Assembly: GCA_947382625.1 (NCBI GenBank)
Contig: CANDAG010000003.1
Span: forward strand, 91,751-155,750
Length of the DNA stretch: 64,000 bases
Reading direction: 5' to 3'
From: an uncultured Lachnospiraceae bacterium
GTDB lineage: Bacteria > Bacillota > Clostridia > Lachnospirales > Lachnospiraceae
Position numbers and translations under genes: made by a program. Shown here piece after piece: positions 53,537 through 62,853 of this stretch (position 1 is its first letter; each line of letters starts with the position of its first letter). The notes below the pieces were generated by a model, which was given only the letters and a program-made list of their open reading frames with translations, was not told the origin of the DNA and did not search any database.

Positions 53537-54163
53537 ATGGAATATATTGAAGTTACAGCCAAAACAGTAAATGATGCAATTACGGAAGCCTGTCAGAAAT
53601 TAGTGGTTACCAGTGATAAGTTAGATTATATTGTTGTGGAAGAGGGATCCTCAGGATTTCTTGGAATTGGTTCTAAGCCTGCTGTAATAAAAGCCAGAGT
53701 GAAATGTTCTTCTGTACCTGAAAGAGCAAAGGAATTTTTGGATGAAGTATTTCATGCCATGAGCATGGTCGTTGCCATGGATATTAAATATGATGAAGAA
53801 AATAAAAACCTTAACATTGATTTAAGTGGTGATGAAATGGGAATCCTCATAGGTAAAAGAGGACAGACCCTCGATTCCCTCCAATATCTTGTATCCCTTG
53901 TGGTCAACAAAGGATCAGAGGAGTATATCAGGGTAAAGGTAGATACAGAGGATTACCGTAAGAGAAGAAAAGAAACCCTTGAGAATCTTGCAAAAAATAT
54001 TGCATATAAGGTTAAGAGAACAAAGCGGCCGGTTTCTCTCGAACCTATGAATCCTTATGAGAGAAGGGTGATCCACTCTGCTTTGCAGAATGATAAGTAT
54101 GTTACCACCCACAGTGAAGGAGAAGAGCCCTTCAGAAGAGTAGTGGTTACTTTAAAGAGATAG
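53537..54163 (+). CDS. jag: RNA-binding protein Jag/KhpB
   Basis: A 208-residue protein with a Jag-N domain (residues about 1-52, ending GFLGIGSKPAVIKAR), a KH domain (about 75-150, with the GxxG-type loop GILIGKRGQTLDSLQYL) and an R3H domain (about 155-208, MNPYERRVIHSAL and PFRRVVV). It binds RNA and affects cell elongation in several Firmicutes. The position after yidC, 12 bases apart, is conserved. A terminator follows at 54175-54208. Confidence 0.96.
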   Translation: MEYIEVTAKTVNDAITEACQKLVVTSDKLDYIVVEEGSSGFLGIGSKPAVIKARVKCSSVPERAKEFLDEVFHAMSMVVAMDIKYDEENKNLNIDLSGDEMGILIGKRGQTLDSLQYLVSLVVNKGSEEYIRVKVDTEDYRKRRKETLENLAKNIAYKVKRTKRPVSLEPMNPYERRVIHSALQNDKYVTTHSEGEEPFRRVVVTLKR

Positions 54164-54174
54164 TTTATTGATGC

Positions 54175-54208
54175 AAAAATGTTGGAGGTAACCCTCCAAC
54201 ATTTTTTT
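54175..54208 (+). terminator. Terminator after jag
   Basis: AAAAATGTTGGAGG (54175-54188) pairs with CCTCCAACATTTTT around TAAC, and the descending arm runs into seven T (54202-54208). It separates the rpmH-jag run from mnmE. Confidence 0.85.
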
Positions 54209-54226
54209 ATAAGGGAGATTGACAGC

Positions 54227-55621
54227 GTGAAAACAGATACAATTGCCGCCATAGCTACAGCTATAGGAAATTCAGGAATAGGAATCATCAGAGTAAGCGG
54301 TGAAAATGCAATAGATATTGTGGATATTATTTACAGGGATAAAAGAAACCGTCAGATTTTGAAGGAATATAAAAGTAATACGATCCATTATGGATTTATA
54401 TATAAGGATTCTGATCTGATAGATGAGGTTATGGTATCTGTTATGAAGAAGCCTTACAGCTTTACTACAGAAGATACGGTAGAGATCAATTGCCATGGAG
54501 GAATGCTGGTTATGAACAGGATTCTTTCTCTTCTTATTGAAAAAGGAGCCAGATTGGCAGAGCCAGGTGAATTTTCAAAGCGTGCTTTTTTAAATGGGCG
54601 GATAGATCTGACAGAAGCAGAGGCTGTGATGGATCTGATCTCCTCTCAAAATGAAGCTGCATTAAAGAATTCTGTTAGACAATTACGGGGAGAGGTATAT
54701 AATTCTATTAAGGAAATAAGAAAAGAGATCATCCACGAGATTGCTTTTATAGAGTCAGCCTTGGATGATCCTGAGCATATCAGCCTTGATGATTATCCTC
54801 CTTTGCTGGAACAAAAGGTAATGAATCTGATTATAAAAATAAAAAAACTGTTGTCCACTGCTGAGAGAGGAAAAATTATAAGGGAGGGGATCAATACCGT
54901 AATTGTGGGAAAACCCAATGCAGGTAAATCTTCCTTATTAAATAGTCTTGCCGGAGAAGAAAAGGCAATTGTTACGGATATTGCGGGAACTACCAGAGAT
55001 GCTCTGGAAGAAAATATCAGATTGCAGGGGGTTAATCTCCATGTAATAGATACGGCAGGTATAAGGGACGCAGAGGATGTGATAGAAAAAATTGGCGTAG
55101 AGAGAGCAAAAAAATATGCAAGGGATGCAGAACTTATTATTTATGTAGTTGACTCTTCCGTGCCTTTGGATGAAAATGATAATAATATTATAAATATGAT
55201 CGAGGATAAGAAATGTATTATTTTGTTTAATAAAACAGATTTAGAGTCTGAAGCTTCGCTGGAAGATTTAAAAAGCAGATTAAAGGGTGATAAGAAGGAC
55301 TCCATTATCTTTATAAAGACATCTCTTAAAGAAAACAGAGGGATAGATGAACTGGAAAATGCGGTAAAGGAGTTTTTTTTCAGAGGAGAGATAAGTAATG
55401 ATAATGAAATGATCATTACAAACTTAAGACATAAGGAAGCATTGAAGGAGGCTCTTGAAAGCTTATTAATGGTGGATAATAGCTTAAAGGCAAATATGCC
55501 GGAGGATTTTTATTCCATTGATCTGATGGGAGCTTATTCCAGCCTTGGAAAAATCATCGGAGAAGAAGTGGAAGAAGATTTGATCAATGAAATTTTTTCC
55601 AGTTTTTGTATGGGAAAATAA
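54227..55621 (+). CDS. mnmE: tRNA modification GTPase MnmE
   Basis: A 464-residue protein: an N-terminal folate-binding domain (about 1-120), a helical domain, and an inserted G domain with GKPNAGKSSLL near residue 228, DIAGTTRD near 250, DTAG near 272 and NKTDLE near 338. The C-terminus is CMGK, the conserved Cys-x-Gly-Lys. It modifies the wobble U of certain tRNAs together with MnmG, encoded next. The start is GTG at 54227, nine bases after AAGGGAG; a longer frame from 54179 would overlap the terminator. Confidence 0.97.
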   Translation: MKTDTIAAIATAIGNSGIGIIRVSGENAIDIVDIIYRDKRNRQILKEYKSNTIHYGFIYKDSDLIDEVMVSVMKKPYSFTTEDTVEINCHGGMLVMNRILSLLIEKGARLAEPGEFSKRAFLNGRIDLTEAEAVMDLISSQNEAALKNSVRQLRGEVYNSIKEIRKEIIHEIAFIESALDDPEHISLDDYPPLLEQKVMNLIIKIKKLLSTAERGKIIREGINTVIVGKPNAGKSSLLNSLAGEEKAIVTDIAGTTRDALEENIRLQGVNLHVIDTAGIRDAEDVIEKIGVERAKKYARDAELIIYVVDSSVPLDENDNNIINMIEDKKCIILFNKTDLESEASLEDLKSRLKGDKKDSIIFIKTSLKENRGIDELENAVKEFFFRGEISNDNEMIITNLRHKEALKEALESLLMVDNSLKANMPEDFYSIDLMGAYSSLGKIIGEEVEEDLINEIFSSFCMGK

Positions 55622-55658
55622 AGGTGATCTATAATGATGAAAGGATACATAAATTAAT

Positions 55659-57575
55659 ATGAATCTTATAAGAGAAGTGGATGTGTGTGTGGTAGGGGCA
55701 GGACATGCCGGCTGTGAGGCAGCTTTGGCATGTGCCAGACTGGGATTGGAAACTGTAATATTTACTGTCAGTGTGGACAGTATTGCCCTTATGCCCTGTA
55801 ATCCTAATATTGGAGGTTCATCAAAGGGGCATCTTGTGAGAGAAGTAGATGCACTTGGCGGTGAAATGGCAAGAAATATCGATAAAACTTTTATCCAGTC
55901 GAAAATGCTCAACAGATCAAAGGGGCCTGCCGTCCATTCTCTTCGTGCTCAGGCAGACAAGGCAGAATACAGCCGCTCCATGAGAAAGGTTCTGGAAAAT
56001 CAGGAGCATCTTACCATCAAGCAGGCAGAAGTGTGCGAGCTGCTTTGGGAGGAAATACATGATACTGAAAAGAATGCTTCAAAAAGGATCACAGGCCTGA
56101 AAATTTTTTCGGGCATGACCTATAGATGTAAAGCTGTGGTTTTATGTACGGGTACCTATTTAAATGCAAGATGTCTTTGCGGTGAGGCGATTACCTATAC
56201 CGGACCAAACGGACTTCAGGCAGCGGTTCATCTGACAGATTCTCTTTTGGCTATGGGTGTGGAGATGAGGCGTTTTAAGACAGGGACGCCTGCCCGGATG
56301 GATAAAAGAAGTATTGATTTTTCAAAAATGGAAGAGCAGTTTGGTGATGAAAAGGTTATTCCTTTTTCTTTTTCAACTGATCCTGAAAAAGTTCAGATTG
56401 ATCAGGTATCCTGTTATTTGACCTATACAAATAGAGAAACCCATGAAATCATCAGAAATAATCTGGACCGTTCTCCTATTTATGCCGGTATTATAGAAGG
56501 AACCGGACCGAGATATTGTCCTTCTATTGAAGACAAGGTAGTTAAATTTTCTGATAAAGAAAGACATCAGGTATTTATTGAACCGGAGGGCTTGCATACC
56601 AATGAAATGTATGTAGGAGGTATGTCTTCTTCTCTTCCGGAGGATGTGCAGCTGGCTATGTACCGTACTGTACCGGGTCTGGAAAACTGTGAGATCGTCA
56701 GAAATGCCTATGCGATAGAATATGATTGTATCAATTCCAATCAGCTTTTTCCTACCTTAAGATTCAAGAATATAGAAGGTCTTTACAGCGGAGGACAGTT
56801 AAATGGAAGCAGTGGTTATGAGGAAGCAGCAGCGCAGGGATTGGTTGCGGGGATAAATGCAGCTCAATTTATTCTGGATAAGGAAGAGCTGGTGATTGAC
56901 AGATCGGAAGGGTATATAGGTGTTTTGATCGATGATCTGGTAACCAAGGATAATACAGAGCCTTATCGTATGATGACCTCCCGTGCTGAATACAGATTAT
57001 TGCTCAGACAGGATAATGCGGATCTTCGTCTTCGTAAAAAGGGATTTCAGGTGGGCTTGATTTCTAAAGCTCAGTATGATGATGTTATCAACAAAAAATA
57101 TATGATAGATAATGAAATAAGCAGATTAAAGAATGTAAAGATAGGGGCTTCTAAATCTAATCAGGAATTTTTACAGAAGCATGGCAGTACTTTGTTGAAG
57201 ACAGGTTCTAATCTTGCAGAATTATTGTGCAGGCCGGAGCTCGATTATCAACTTTTGTGTGAGTTGGATCCGGAGAGAGAATGGCTTCCGGAGGAAGTGA
57301 TAGAACAGGTTGAAATAGAAATTAAGTATGAAGGTTATATCGAAAGACAGCTTCGTCAGGTAGAACAATTTAAAAAAATGGAAAAAAAGAAAATCCCTGA
57401 TGATCTGGATTACGACGAGGTGCCCAGTTTAAGGATAGAAGCAAGACAAAAGCTTAAAAAATTTCATCCATTATCTATGGGACAGGCTTCCAGAATTTCA
57501 GGCGTTTCACCGGCAGATATTTCAGTTCTTTTGATTTATCTGGAACAATATAAGAAAAACAGGGAGATTAAATAG
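55659..57575 (+). CDS. mnmG: tRNA modification FAD enzyme MnmG (GidA)
   Basis: A 638-residue flavoprotein. The FAD site is [12 protein letters not shown] near residue 11. [21 protein letters not shown] near 48, the reactive Cys segments and [16 protein letters not shown] near 443 are family signatures. It works with MnmE to form carboxymethylaminomethyl-uridine in tRNA. AAAGGA lies some 16 bases upstream of the ATG, which is longer than ideal. rsmG follows after three bases. Confidence 0.98.
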   Translation: MNLIREVDVCVVGAGHAGCEAALACARLGLETVIFTVSVDSIALMPCNPNIGGSSKGHLVREVDALGGEMARNIDKTFIQSKMLNRSKGPAVHSLRAQADKAEYSRSMRKVLENQEHLTIKQAEVCELLWEEIHDTEKNASKRITGLKIFSGMTYRCKAVVLCTGTYLNARCLCGEAITYTGPNGLQAAVHLTDSLLAMGVEMRRFKTGTPARMDKRSIDFSKMEEQFGDEKVIPFSFSTDPEKVQIDQVSCYLTYTNRETHEIIRNNLDRSPIYAGIIEGTGPRYCPSIEDKVVKFSDKERHQVFIEPEGLHTNEMYVGGMSSSLPEDVQLAMYRTVPGLENCEIVRNAYAIEYDCINSNQLFPTLRFKNIEGLYSGGQLNGSSGYEEAAAQGLVAGINAAQFILDKEELVIDRSEGYIGVLIDDLVTKDNTEPYRMMTSRAEYRLLLRQDNADLRLRKKGFQVGLISKAQYDDVINKKYMIDNEISRLKNVKIGASKSNQEFLQKHGSTLLKTGSNLAELLCRPELDYQLLCELDPEREWLPEEVIEQVEIEIKYEGYIERQLRQVEQFKKMEKKKIPDDLDYDEVPSLRIEARQKLKKFHPLSMGQASRISGVSPADISVLLIYLEQYKKNREIK

Positions 57576-57578
57576 CAA

Positions 57579-58316
57579 ATGATGAAAAAGGAAAATGAAA
57601 TAATCTCTTTTCAAAAAGATTTGAGCGAATATAATATTCATCTAAGTCAAATACAGATTGACCAGTTCCTGCAATATTATGAACTGATGACTGAGTGGAA
57701 TTCATTTATGAATCTTACTGCTATTACGGATTTTTCAGAGGTGATAAAGAAACATTATGTAGATAGTATTTCTCTTATAAAAGCATTTCCTGACCTGTCA
57801 CAAAAGTCTTATTCACTTATAGATGTTGGAACAGGGGCAGGATTTCCGGGAATCCCATTAAAAATTATTTTTCCCGGTCTTAGGATTACATTATTGGATT
57901 CTTTAAACAAAAGAGTTCATTTTTTGGAAGAGGTAATTAAAACTTTACAACTGGAAGATATAGATGCTGTTCATGGAAGAGCGGAGGATCTCGCAAAGCC
58001 GGGAAAACTCAGAGAAACTTATGATCTGTGTGTTTCAAGGGCAGTAGCCAATCTGTCGACTTTGTCAGAGTATTGCATTCCTTTTGTCAAGAAAAAAGGA
58101 TATTTTATTGCTTATAAAACAGATAATGTCATAGAGGAATTTGAAGGTGCCAAAAAAGCAATCAGGATATTAGGAGGTGATTGTAAAAAGCAGATTGAAT
58201 TACAAATTCCAAATTCAGATATTAAAAGAGTACTTTTTGTTATTAGGAAGGAAGACTCAACTCCTTTAAAATATCCGAGAAAGTCAGGAACACCTTCTAA
58301 AGAACCAATAATATAG
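57579..58316 (+). CDS. rsmG: 16S rRNA m7G527 methyltransferase RsmG (GidB)
   Basis: A 245-residue SAM-dependent methyltransferase with the SAM motif DVGTGAGFPGIPLKI near residue 80 and TAITDFSEVIKKHYVDS before it. It methylates G527 of 16S rRNA; loss gives low-level streptomycin resistance in other bacteria. Two ATGs are adjacent at the start (57579, 57582). The gene overlaps the end of the mnmE-mnmG-rsmG run; the last residues are Lys/Pro-rich and poorly conserved. Confidence 0.95.
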   Translation: MMKKENEIISFQKDLSEYNIHLSQIQIDQFLQYYELMTEWNSFMNLTAITDFSEVIKKHYVDSISLIKAFPDLSQKSYSLIDVGTGAGFPGIPLKIIFPGLRITLLDSLNKRVHFLEEVIKTLQLEDIDAVHGRAEDLAKPGKLRETYDLCVSRAVANLSTLSEYCIPFVKKKGYFIAYKTDNVIEEFEGAKKAIRILGGDCKKQIELQIPNSDIKRVLFVIRKEDSTPLKYPRKSGTPSKEPII

Positions 58317-58396
58317 TAGAAATTTATAAAAAATAATATTATAATTAGAATTGTTAGTAATTTTATATTTGACCAATGATCAGGAGGAAATTTGAC

Positions 58397-59053
58397 ATGA
58401 GTGTAAAGATAATGCTGGCGGATGATCATATTATGGTTCGTGAGGGTATTAAATGTTTGTTGGAATGCGACAGAAATGTGGAGGTAGTGGCAGAAGCGGA
58501 TGATGGATTGGAATGTCTGAAAAAGTTGGAGTTTGTAAATCCTGATGTTTTGTTGTTGGATTTGAGTATGCCTCATATGAATGGCTTGGAGGTTTTAAAG
58601 GAAATAAAAAAAAGAAAAAATACTGTTAAAGTATTAATACTGACTGTTCATGGAGAAGGAGAGTATTTTATCAATGCTATCAATAATGGAGCAGATGGTT
58701 ATATATTAAAAGAAAGTGATGCAAGAGAACTCAAGAATGCAATCCGTATTGTTCTAAAAGGAGAGTCATATATTCAATCAAGTTTATTGCCTATTCTTAA
58801 TTCCAAAATTTCAGAGGAGAATGAAAATTCTCAGGAGGATAGAATTAAGATAGAATCTTTAACAAAAAGGGAAAAAGAAATATTAATTAAAATAGCAGAA
58901 GGAATGCTGAATAAAGAAATAGCAGTTTATTTAAATATCAGTGAGAGAACTGTCAAAAATCATATTTCAAATATATTCAGAAAAATCAACGTATCAGACA
59001 GGACTCAGGCTGCAGTTTTCACAATTAAAAATCATATTGTAAAGTTATTCTGA
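58397..59053 (+). CDS. NarL/LuxR-type response regulator, orphan
   Basis: A 218-residue regulator. The receiver domain (about 1-120) has Asp9/Asp10, phospho-acceptor Asp54 (LLLDLSMPHMNG), Thr82 and Lys104. The C-terminal helix-turn-helix (about 155-215) reads LTKREKEILIKIAEGMLNKE and NISERTVKNHISNIFRKINV. AGGAGG lies seven bases before the ATG at 58397. No histidine kinase is encoded nearby. The stop is three bases before the first parS site. Its targets are unknown; its placement between rsmG and parS/parAB is probably a lineage feature. Confidence 0.92.
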   Translation: MSVKIMLADDHIMVREGIKCLLECDRNVEVVAEADDGLECLKKLEFVNPDVLLLDLSMPHMNGLEVLKEIKKRKNTVKVLILTVHGEGEYFINAINNGADGYILKESDARELKNAIRIVLKGESYIQSSLLPILNSKISEENENSQEDRIKIESLTKREKEILIKIAEGMLNKEIAVYLNISERTVKNHISNIFRKINVSDRTQAAVFTIKNHIVKLF

Positions 59054-59056
59054 AAT

Positions 59057-59072
59057 TGTTTCACGTGAAACA
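59057..59072. promoter_or_regulatory. parS site 1
   Basis: TGTTTCACGTGAAACA, a perfect 16-bp palindrome identical to the consensus ParB/Spo0J binding site, three bases after the stop of the preceding gene. Confidence 0.97.
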
Positions 59073-59104
59073 TTTAAATGTGCTAATATTACAGTACAAG
59101 ATAA

Positions 59105-59120
59105 TGTTTCACGTGAAACA
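59105..59120. promoter_or_regulatory. parS site 2
   Basis: A second perfect TGTTTCACGTGAAACA, 48 bases centre-to-centre from site 1. Two further half sites, GTGAAACA, lie at 59147-59154 and 59181-59188 in the same orientation. Confidence 0.97.
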
Positions 59121-59227
59121 TTTTATTCTAAATCTAGTAATTATCTGTGAAACATTCCATTAAATTCCACAAAAATAAGCGTGAAACATATTTTAAAGAA
59201 ATAGAGGTGGCATATCAGAGATAGAAG

Positions 59228-59236
59228 TGATATAAT
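59228..59236 (+). promoter_or_regulatory. parA extended -10 promoter
   Basis: TGATATAAT gives an extended -10 and a perfect TATAAT 44 bases before the parA ATG, downstream of the parS sites. No good -35 is seen. Confidence 0.5.
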
Positions 59237-59279
59237 CAACAAGAAAAATATTTACCTATTAGATGAAAGGAAAAATATA

Positions 59280-60041
59280 ATGGGAAAAGCGATTGCAATT
59301 GCAAATCAGAAAGGAGGAGTGGGTAAGACTACTACTTCTATAAATTTATCTGCTGCATTAGCGGCAAAAGGAAAAAAGATACTGGTGATTGATACAGATC
59401 CTCAGGGAAATACAACAAGTGGTTTTGGCGTAGAAAAAAATGAATTAGATAAAACTATTTATGAATTAATGCTCAGTGAATGTTCTATAAAGGAATGTAT
59501 TATTAATGAAGTTATTCCAGGAGTATCATTGATTCCTTCCAACGTAAATCTTGCTGCCACAGAAATAGAATTGATCGGCGTAGACAGGAAGGAATATATA
59601 TTAAAAAGAGAAGTAGAGTGGGTAAAAGAAAGCTATGATTATATCATAATAGATTGCCCTCCCTCACTTAACTTTCTTACAATAAATTCAATGACAACGG
59701 CGGATTCTGTTTTGGTTCCTATTCAGTGTGAGTATTATGCACTGGAAGGATTAAGCCAGCTGATACATACTATAAATCTTGTAAAGGAACGTTTAAATAA
59801 TGATCTCGAAATGGAAGGCGTGGTATTTACCATGTATGATTCCAGAACAAATTTATCTTTGCAGGTTGTAGAAAATGTTAAAAGTCATTTGAATCAAAAA
59901 ATATTTAACACATTGATTCCAAGAAATATAAGACTTGCAGAAGCACCCAGCTATGGAAAACCGATTAATATGTACGATTCAAAATCTGCAGGGGCGGAAG
60001 CATATATGTTGTTGGCGGAAGAAATCATAGGTCAAAAGTAG
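59280..60041 (+). CDS. parA: Chromosome partitioning ATPase ParA (Soj)
   Basis: A 253-residue deviant Walker ATPase. The motif KGGVGKTTTSIN (about residues 11-22) has the signature Lys, DTDPQGNTTSGFG follows near 40 and DYIIIDCPPSLN near 120. ParA acts with ParB and parS to move the origin and control DnaA. AAAGG lies nine bases before the ATG. parB follows 15 bases downstream. Confidence 0.98.
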   Translation: MGKAIAIANQKGGVGKTTTSINLSAALAAKGKKILVIDTDPQGNTTSGFGVEKNELDKTIYELMLSECSIKECIINEVIPGVSLIPSNVNLAATEIELIGVDRKEYILKREVEWVKESYDYIIIDCPPSLNFLTINSMTTADSVLVPIQCEYYALEGLSQLIHTINLVKERLNNDLEMEGVVFTMYDSRTNLSLQVVENVKSHLNQKIFNTLIPRNIRLAEAPSYGKPINMYDSKSAGAEAYMLLAEEIIGQK

Positions 60042-60056
60042 AAAGGAAAATTGAAT

Positions 60057-60977
60057 ATGGCAATGGCAAGGGGGTTAGGCAAAGGATTAGATGCATTAAT
60101 TCCAAATGTGATCAACGAAAAACCCGGTGATTATAAAGTCAAAAATAAAGACAGTAAATTACAGGAGCAATCCTCAAAAGAGGCTGAGGAGGGACAGGTA
60201 AAGACGGTTAATATTACCAAAATAGAACCTAACAGAGAACAGCCTAGGAGAAATTTTGATGAGGAAGCTCTGGAAGAATTAGCTGAATCAATCAAGCAAT
60301 TCGGTCTCTTACAGCCGATTCTTGTCCACGACAAAAAATCATATTACGAAATAGTGGCGGGAGAGAGAAGATGGCGTGCCGCTAAAAAGGCCGGCTTAAA
60401 AGAAATTCCTGTCATCATAAAGGATTTGACAGATCAGGAGATAGTGGAAATCTCACTGATAGAAAATATACAAAGAGAAAATCTGAATCCGATTGAAGAA
60501 GCACAGGCATACAAAAGGCTTTTAACAGAATTTAATCTTAAGCAGGAGGAAGTGGCAGAAAGAGTGGCTAAGAGCCGTACGGCAGTTACCAACTCTATGC
60601 GGCTTTTAAAGCTTTGTGATAAGGTTCAGCAGATGATAGTTGATGACAAGATTACAACAGGTCATGCGAGGGCGCTTATCACAATAGATGATCCTGAACA
60701 GCAATCTCTTATAGCAGAGCGGATTTATAACGAAAAGCTTAGTGTGAGGGATGTGGAAAAGCTGGTTAAAAATCTGAATAAACCTGTAAAGGAAAAAAAG
60801 CCTGTCAGCACTGATAAAGGTCTGGAGGCTGTTTATCAGGATATAGAAGAAAATCTGAAGCAAAGGTTAAGCACGAAGGTAAATATTACACCGAAAGGAA
60901 ACGGAGCAGGTAAGATTGAAATAGAATTTTACAGTCATGATGATCTGGAAAAAATCATGGATTTACTTTCAAAATAA
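60057..60977 (+). CDS. parB: Chromosome partitioning protein ParB (Spo0J)
   Basis: A 306-residue CTP-dependent DNA clamp. The N-terminal RGLGKGLDALIP region contacts ParA. The CTPase/ParB domain includes EPNREQPRRNFDEEALEELA, GERRWRAAKKAGL near residue 105 and ENIQRENLNPIEEA near 138. A helix-turn-helix follows (EEVAERVAKSRTAVTNSMRLL). It binds the two parS sites at 59057-59120. The ATG at 60057 lies ten bases after AAAGG; a TTG at 60051 is less likely. Confidence 0.97.
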   Translation: MAMARGLGKGLDALIPNVINEKPGDYKVKNKDSKLQEQSSKEAEEGQVKTVNITKIEPNREQPRRNFDEEALEELAESIKQFGLLQPILVHDKKSYYEIVAGERRWRAAKKAGLKEIPVIIKDLTDQEIVEISLIENIQRENLNPIEEAQAYKRLLTEFNLKQEEVAERVAKSRTAVTNSMRLLKLCDKVQQMIVDDKITTGHARALITIDDPEQQSLIAERIYNEKLSVRDVEKLVKNLNKPVKEKKPVSTDKGLEAVYQDIEENLKQRLSTKVNITPKGNGAGKIEIEFYSHDDLEKIMDLLSK

Positions 60978-61019
60978 CCGGAAACCAAAAGATTTTAGAA
61001 GGGTACGAGATGATAATAT

Positions 61020-61535
61020 ATGAATAATTATTTATTAGAAAGTATAGGATTGGGAAATATTGATATAGGGATCATATTGATTGCTTTAGCAGTGATCATA
61101 TTGATATTATTAATTTTAAATATTATTAATATCCGTTCCATATCAAAGCTAAAAAAGAAGTATGAAAAATTCATGCTTGGGAAAAAAGCAGAAAGTCTTG
61201 AAGATGAAATTGTAAATCTGTTTGAAGACAATAAATTTATAAAAAATTCCATTGAGAAAAACAGAAAGGATATTCATGGGCTCTATCGCAAATTTGAATC
61301 ATCTTTACAAAAAGTTGGAATAATAAAATATGATGCCTTTGAACAGATTGGCGGTAAATTAAGCTTTTGTATGGCTTTGCTGGATGAAAACAATAATGGA
61401 TTTATTTTAAATTCAGTATATGGTGCAGAGGGCTGTTATACCTACACCAAAGAGATTCAAAACGGAGCTTGTGAGACTTCTCTGGGGCAGGAAGAAGAAA
61501 AAGCACTGAACATGGCTATGTACGGAGAACAATAA
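61020..61535 (+). CDS. DUF4446 membrane protein
   Basis: A 171-residue protein with one N-terminal helix (about residues 15-40), a charged coiled region and a C-terminal domain with VGIIKYDAFEQIGGKLSFCMALLD, the family signature. DUF4446 proteins are found downstream of parAB in many Clostridia and are of unknown role; the location suggests a link to cell division or chromosome organisation (inference). It precedes serS by 13 bases. Confidence 0.9.
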   Translation: MNNYLLESIGLGNIDIGIILIALAVIILILLILNIINIRSISKLKKKYEKFMLGKKAESLEDEIVNLFEDNKFIKNSIEKNRKDIHGLYRKFESSLQKVGIIKYDAFEQIGGKLSFCMALLDENNNGFILNSVYGAEGCYTYTKEIQNGACETSLGQEEEKALNMAMYGEQ

Positions 61536-61548
61536 GGAGGGATCTATT

Positions 61549-62826
61549 ATGATAGACATGAAATTTTTAAGGGAAAATCCCGAAGCAGTAAAGGAAAATA
61601 TCAGAAAGAAATTCCAGGATGATAAACTGGGATTGGTGGATGAGGTGATCAGCCTTGATGCAGAAAGCCGAAAAACTCAGCAGGAGGCAGATGATCTGAG
61701 GGCAAAAAGAAATAAAATATCCAAAGAAATCGGCGGATTAATGGCACAAGGCAAAAAGGAAGAGGCTGAAGAGAAGAAAGCCGAGGTTGCCGCAGGAGCT
61801 AAACGCCTTATAGAATTGGAAGAAAAAGAAAAAGAGTTAAATGAGAAGATCACACAGATCATGATGGTGATACCAAATATCATTGATCCAACGGTTCCTA
61901 TCGGAAAGGATGACAGTGAGAATGTGGAGATTACCAGATATGGCGAGCCTGTCGTTCCTGATTTTGAAATTCCCTATCATACGGAAATCATGGAAAGATT
62001 CAATGGAATTGACTTTGACAGCGCAAGAAAGGTAGCCGGAAATGGTTTCTACTATTTAATGGGTGATATTGCAAGACTTCATTCCGCAGTTATTTCCTAT
62101 GCAAGAGATTTTATGATCGACAGAGGATTTACTTATTGCGTTCCCCCTTTTATGATCAGAAGCAATGTAGTAACAGGAGTTATGAGCTTTGCAGAGATGG
62201 ATGCCATGATGTATAAGATAGAGGGAGAGGATTTATATCTTATCGGAACCTCAGAGCATTCTATGATCGGAAAGTTTATTGATACCATTGTACCGGAAGC
62301 AGAGCTTCCCAAAACTCTTACCAGCTATTCGCCCTGTTTCAGAAAGGAAAAAGGAGCACATGGTTTAGAGGAAAGAGGGGTTTACAGGATCCATCAGTTT
62401 GAAAAGCAGGAGATGATCGTTGTATGCAAACCGGAAGAATCTCCTATGTGGTTTGAAAAGCTGTGGAAGAATACAGTGGATTTATTCCGTTCCATGGATA
62501 TTCCGGTGAGAACAATTGAATGCTGTTCAGGAGATCTTGCAGATCTGAAGGTAAAATCCTATGATGTGGAAGCATGGTCTCCCAGACAGAAAAAGTATTT
62601 TGAAGTAGGCAGCTGCTCTAACTTAGGGGATGCGCAGGCAAGAAGATTAAAAATCCGCGTAAACGGTGAAAACGGAAAATACTTTGCACATACATTAAAT
62701 AATACGGTAGTCGCACCGCCCAGAATGCTGATCTCATTTTTGGAGAACAATCTGCAGGAGGATGGATCCATCAGAATTCCTGAGGTGCTTCGTCCTTATA
62801 TGGGCGGCAAAGAAAAAATTTGCTGA
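61549..62826 (+). CDS. serS: Seryl-tRNA synthetase
   Basis: A 425-residue class II synthetase. The N-terminal arm is a coiled coil (about residues 25-100). Motif 2 is CFRKEKGAHGLEERGVYRIHQF near residue 262 and motif 3 is NNTVVAPPRMLISFLENN near 385. It charges tRNA-Ser. There is no T-box leader: only 13 bases separate it from the DUF4446 gene, and GGAGGG precedes the ATG. Expression therefore depends on upstream transcription. Confidence 0.98.
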   Translation: MIDMKFLRENPEAVKENIRKKFQDDKLGLVDEVISLDAESRKTQQEADDLRAKRNKISKEIGGLMAQGKKEEAEEKKAEVAAGAKRLIELEEKEKELNEKITQIMMVIPNIIDPTVPIGKDDSENVEITRYGEPVVPDFEIPYHTEIMERFNGIDFDSARKVAGNGFYYLMGDIARLHSAVISYARDFMIDRGFTYCVPPFMIRSNVVTGVMSFAEMDAMMYKIEGEDLYLIGTSEHSMIGKFIDTIVPEAELPKTLTSYSPCFRKEKGAHGLEERGVYRIHQFEKQEMIVVCKPEESPMWFEKLWKNTVDLFRSMDIPVRTIECCSGDLADLKVKSYDVEAWSPRQKKYFEVGSCSNLGDAQARRLKIRVNGENGKYFAHTLNNTVVAPPRMLISFLENNLQEDGSIRIPEVLRPYMGGKEKIC

Positions 62827-62853
62827 TCATAATATGCCCTGGAGGTGAAATCT

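Noticed and set aside
61536-61548. T-box riboswitch ahead of serS
   Set aside because: Only 13 bases separate it from the previous gene; there is no leader.
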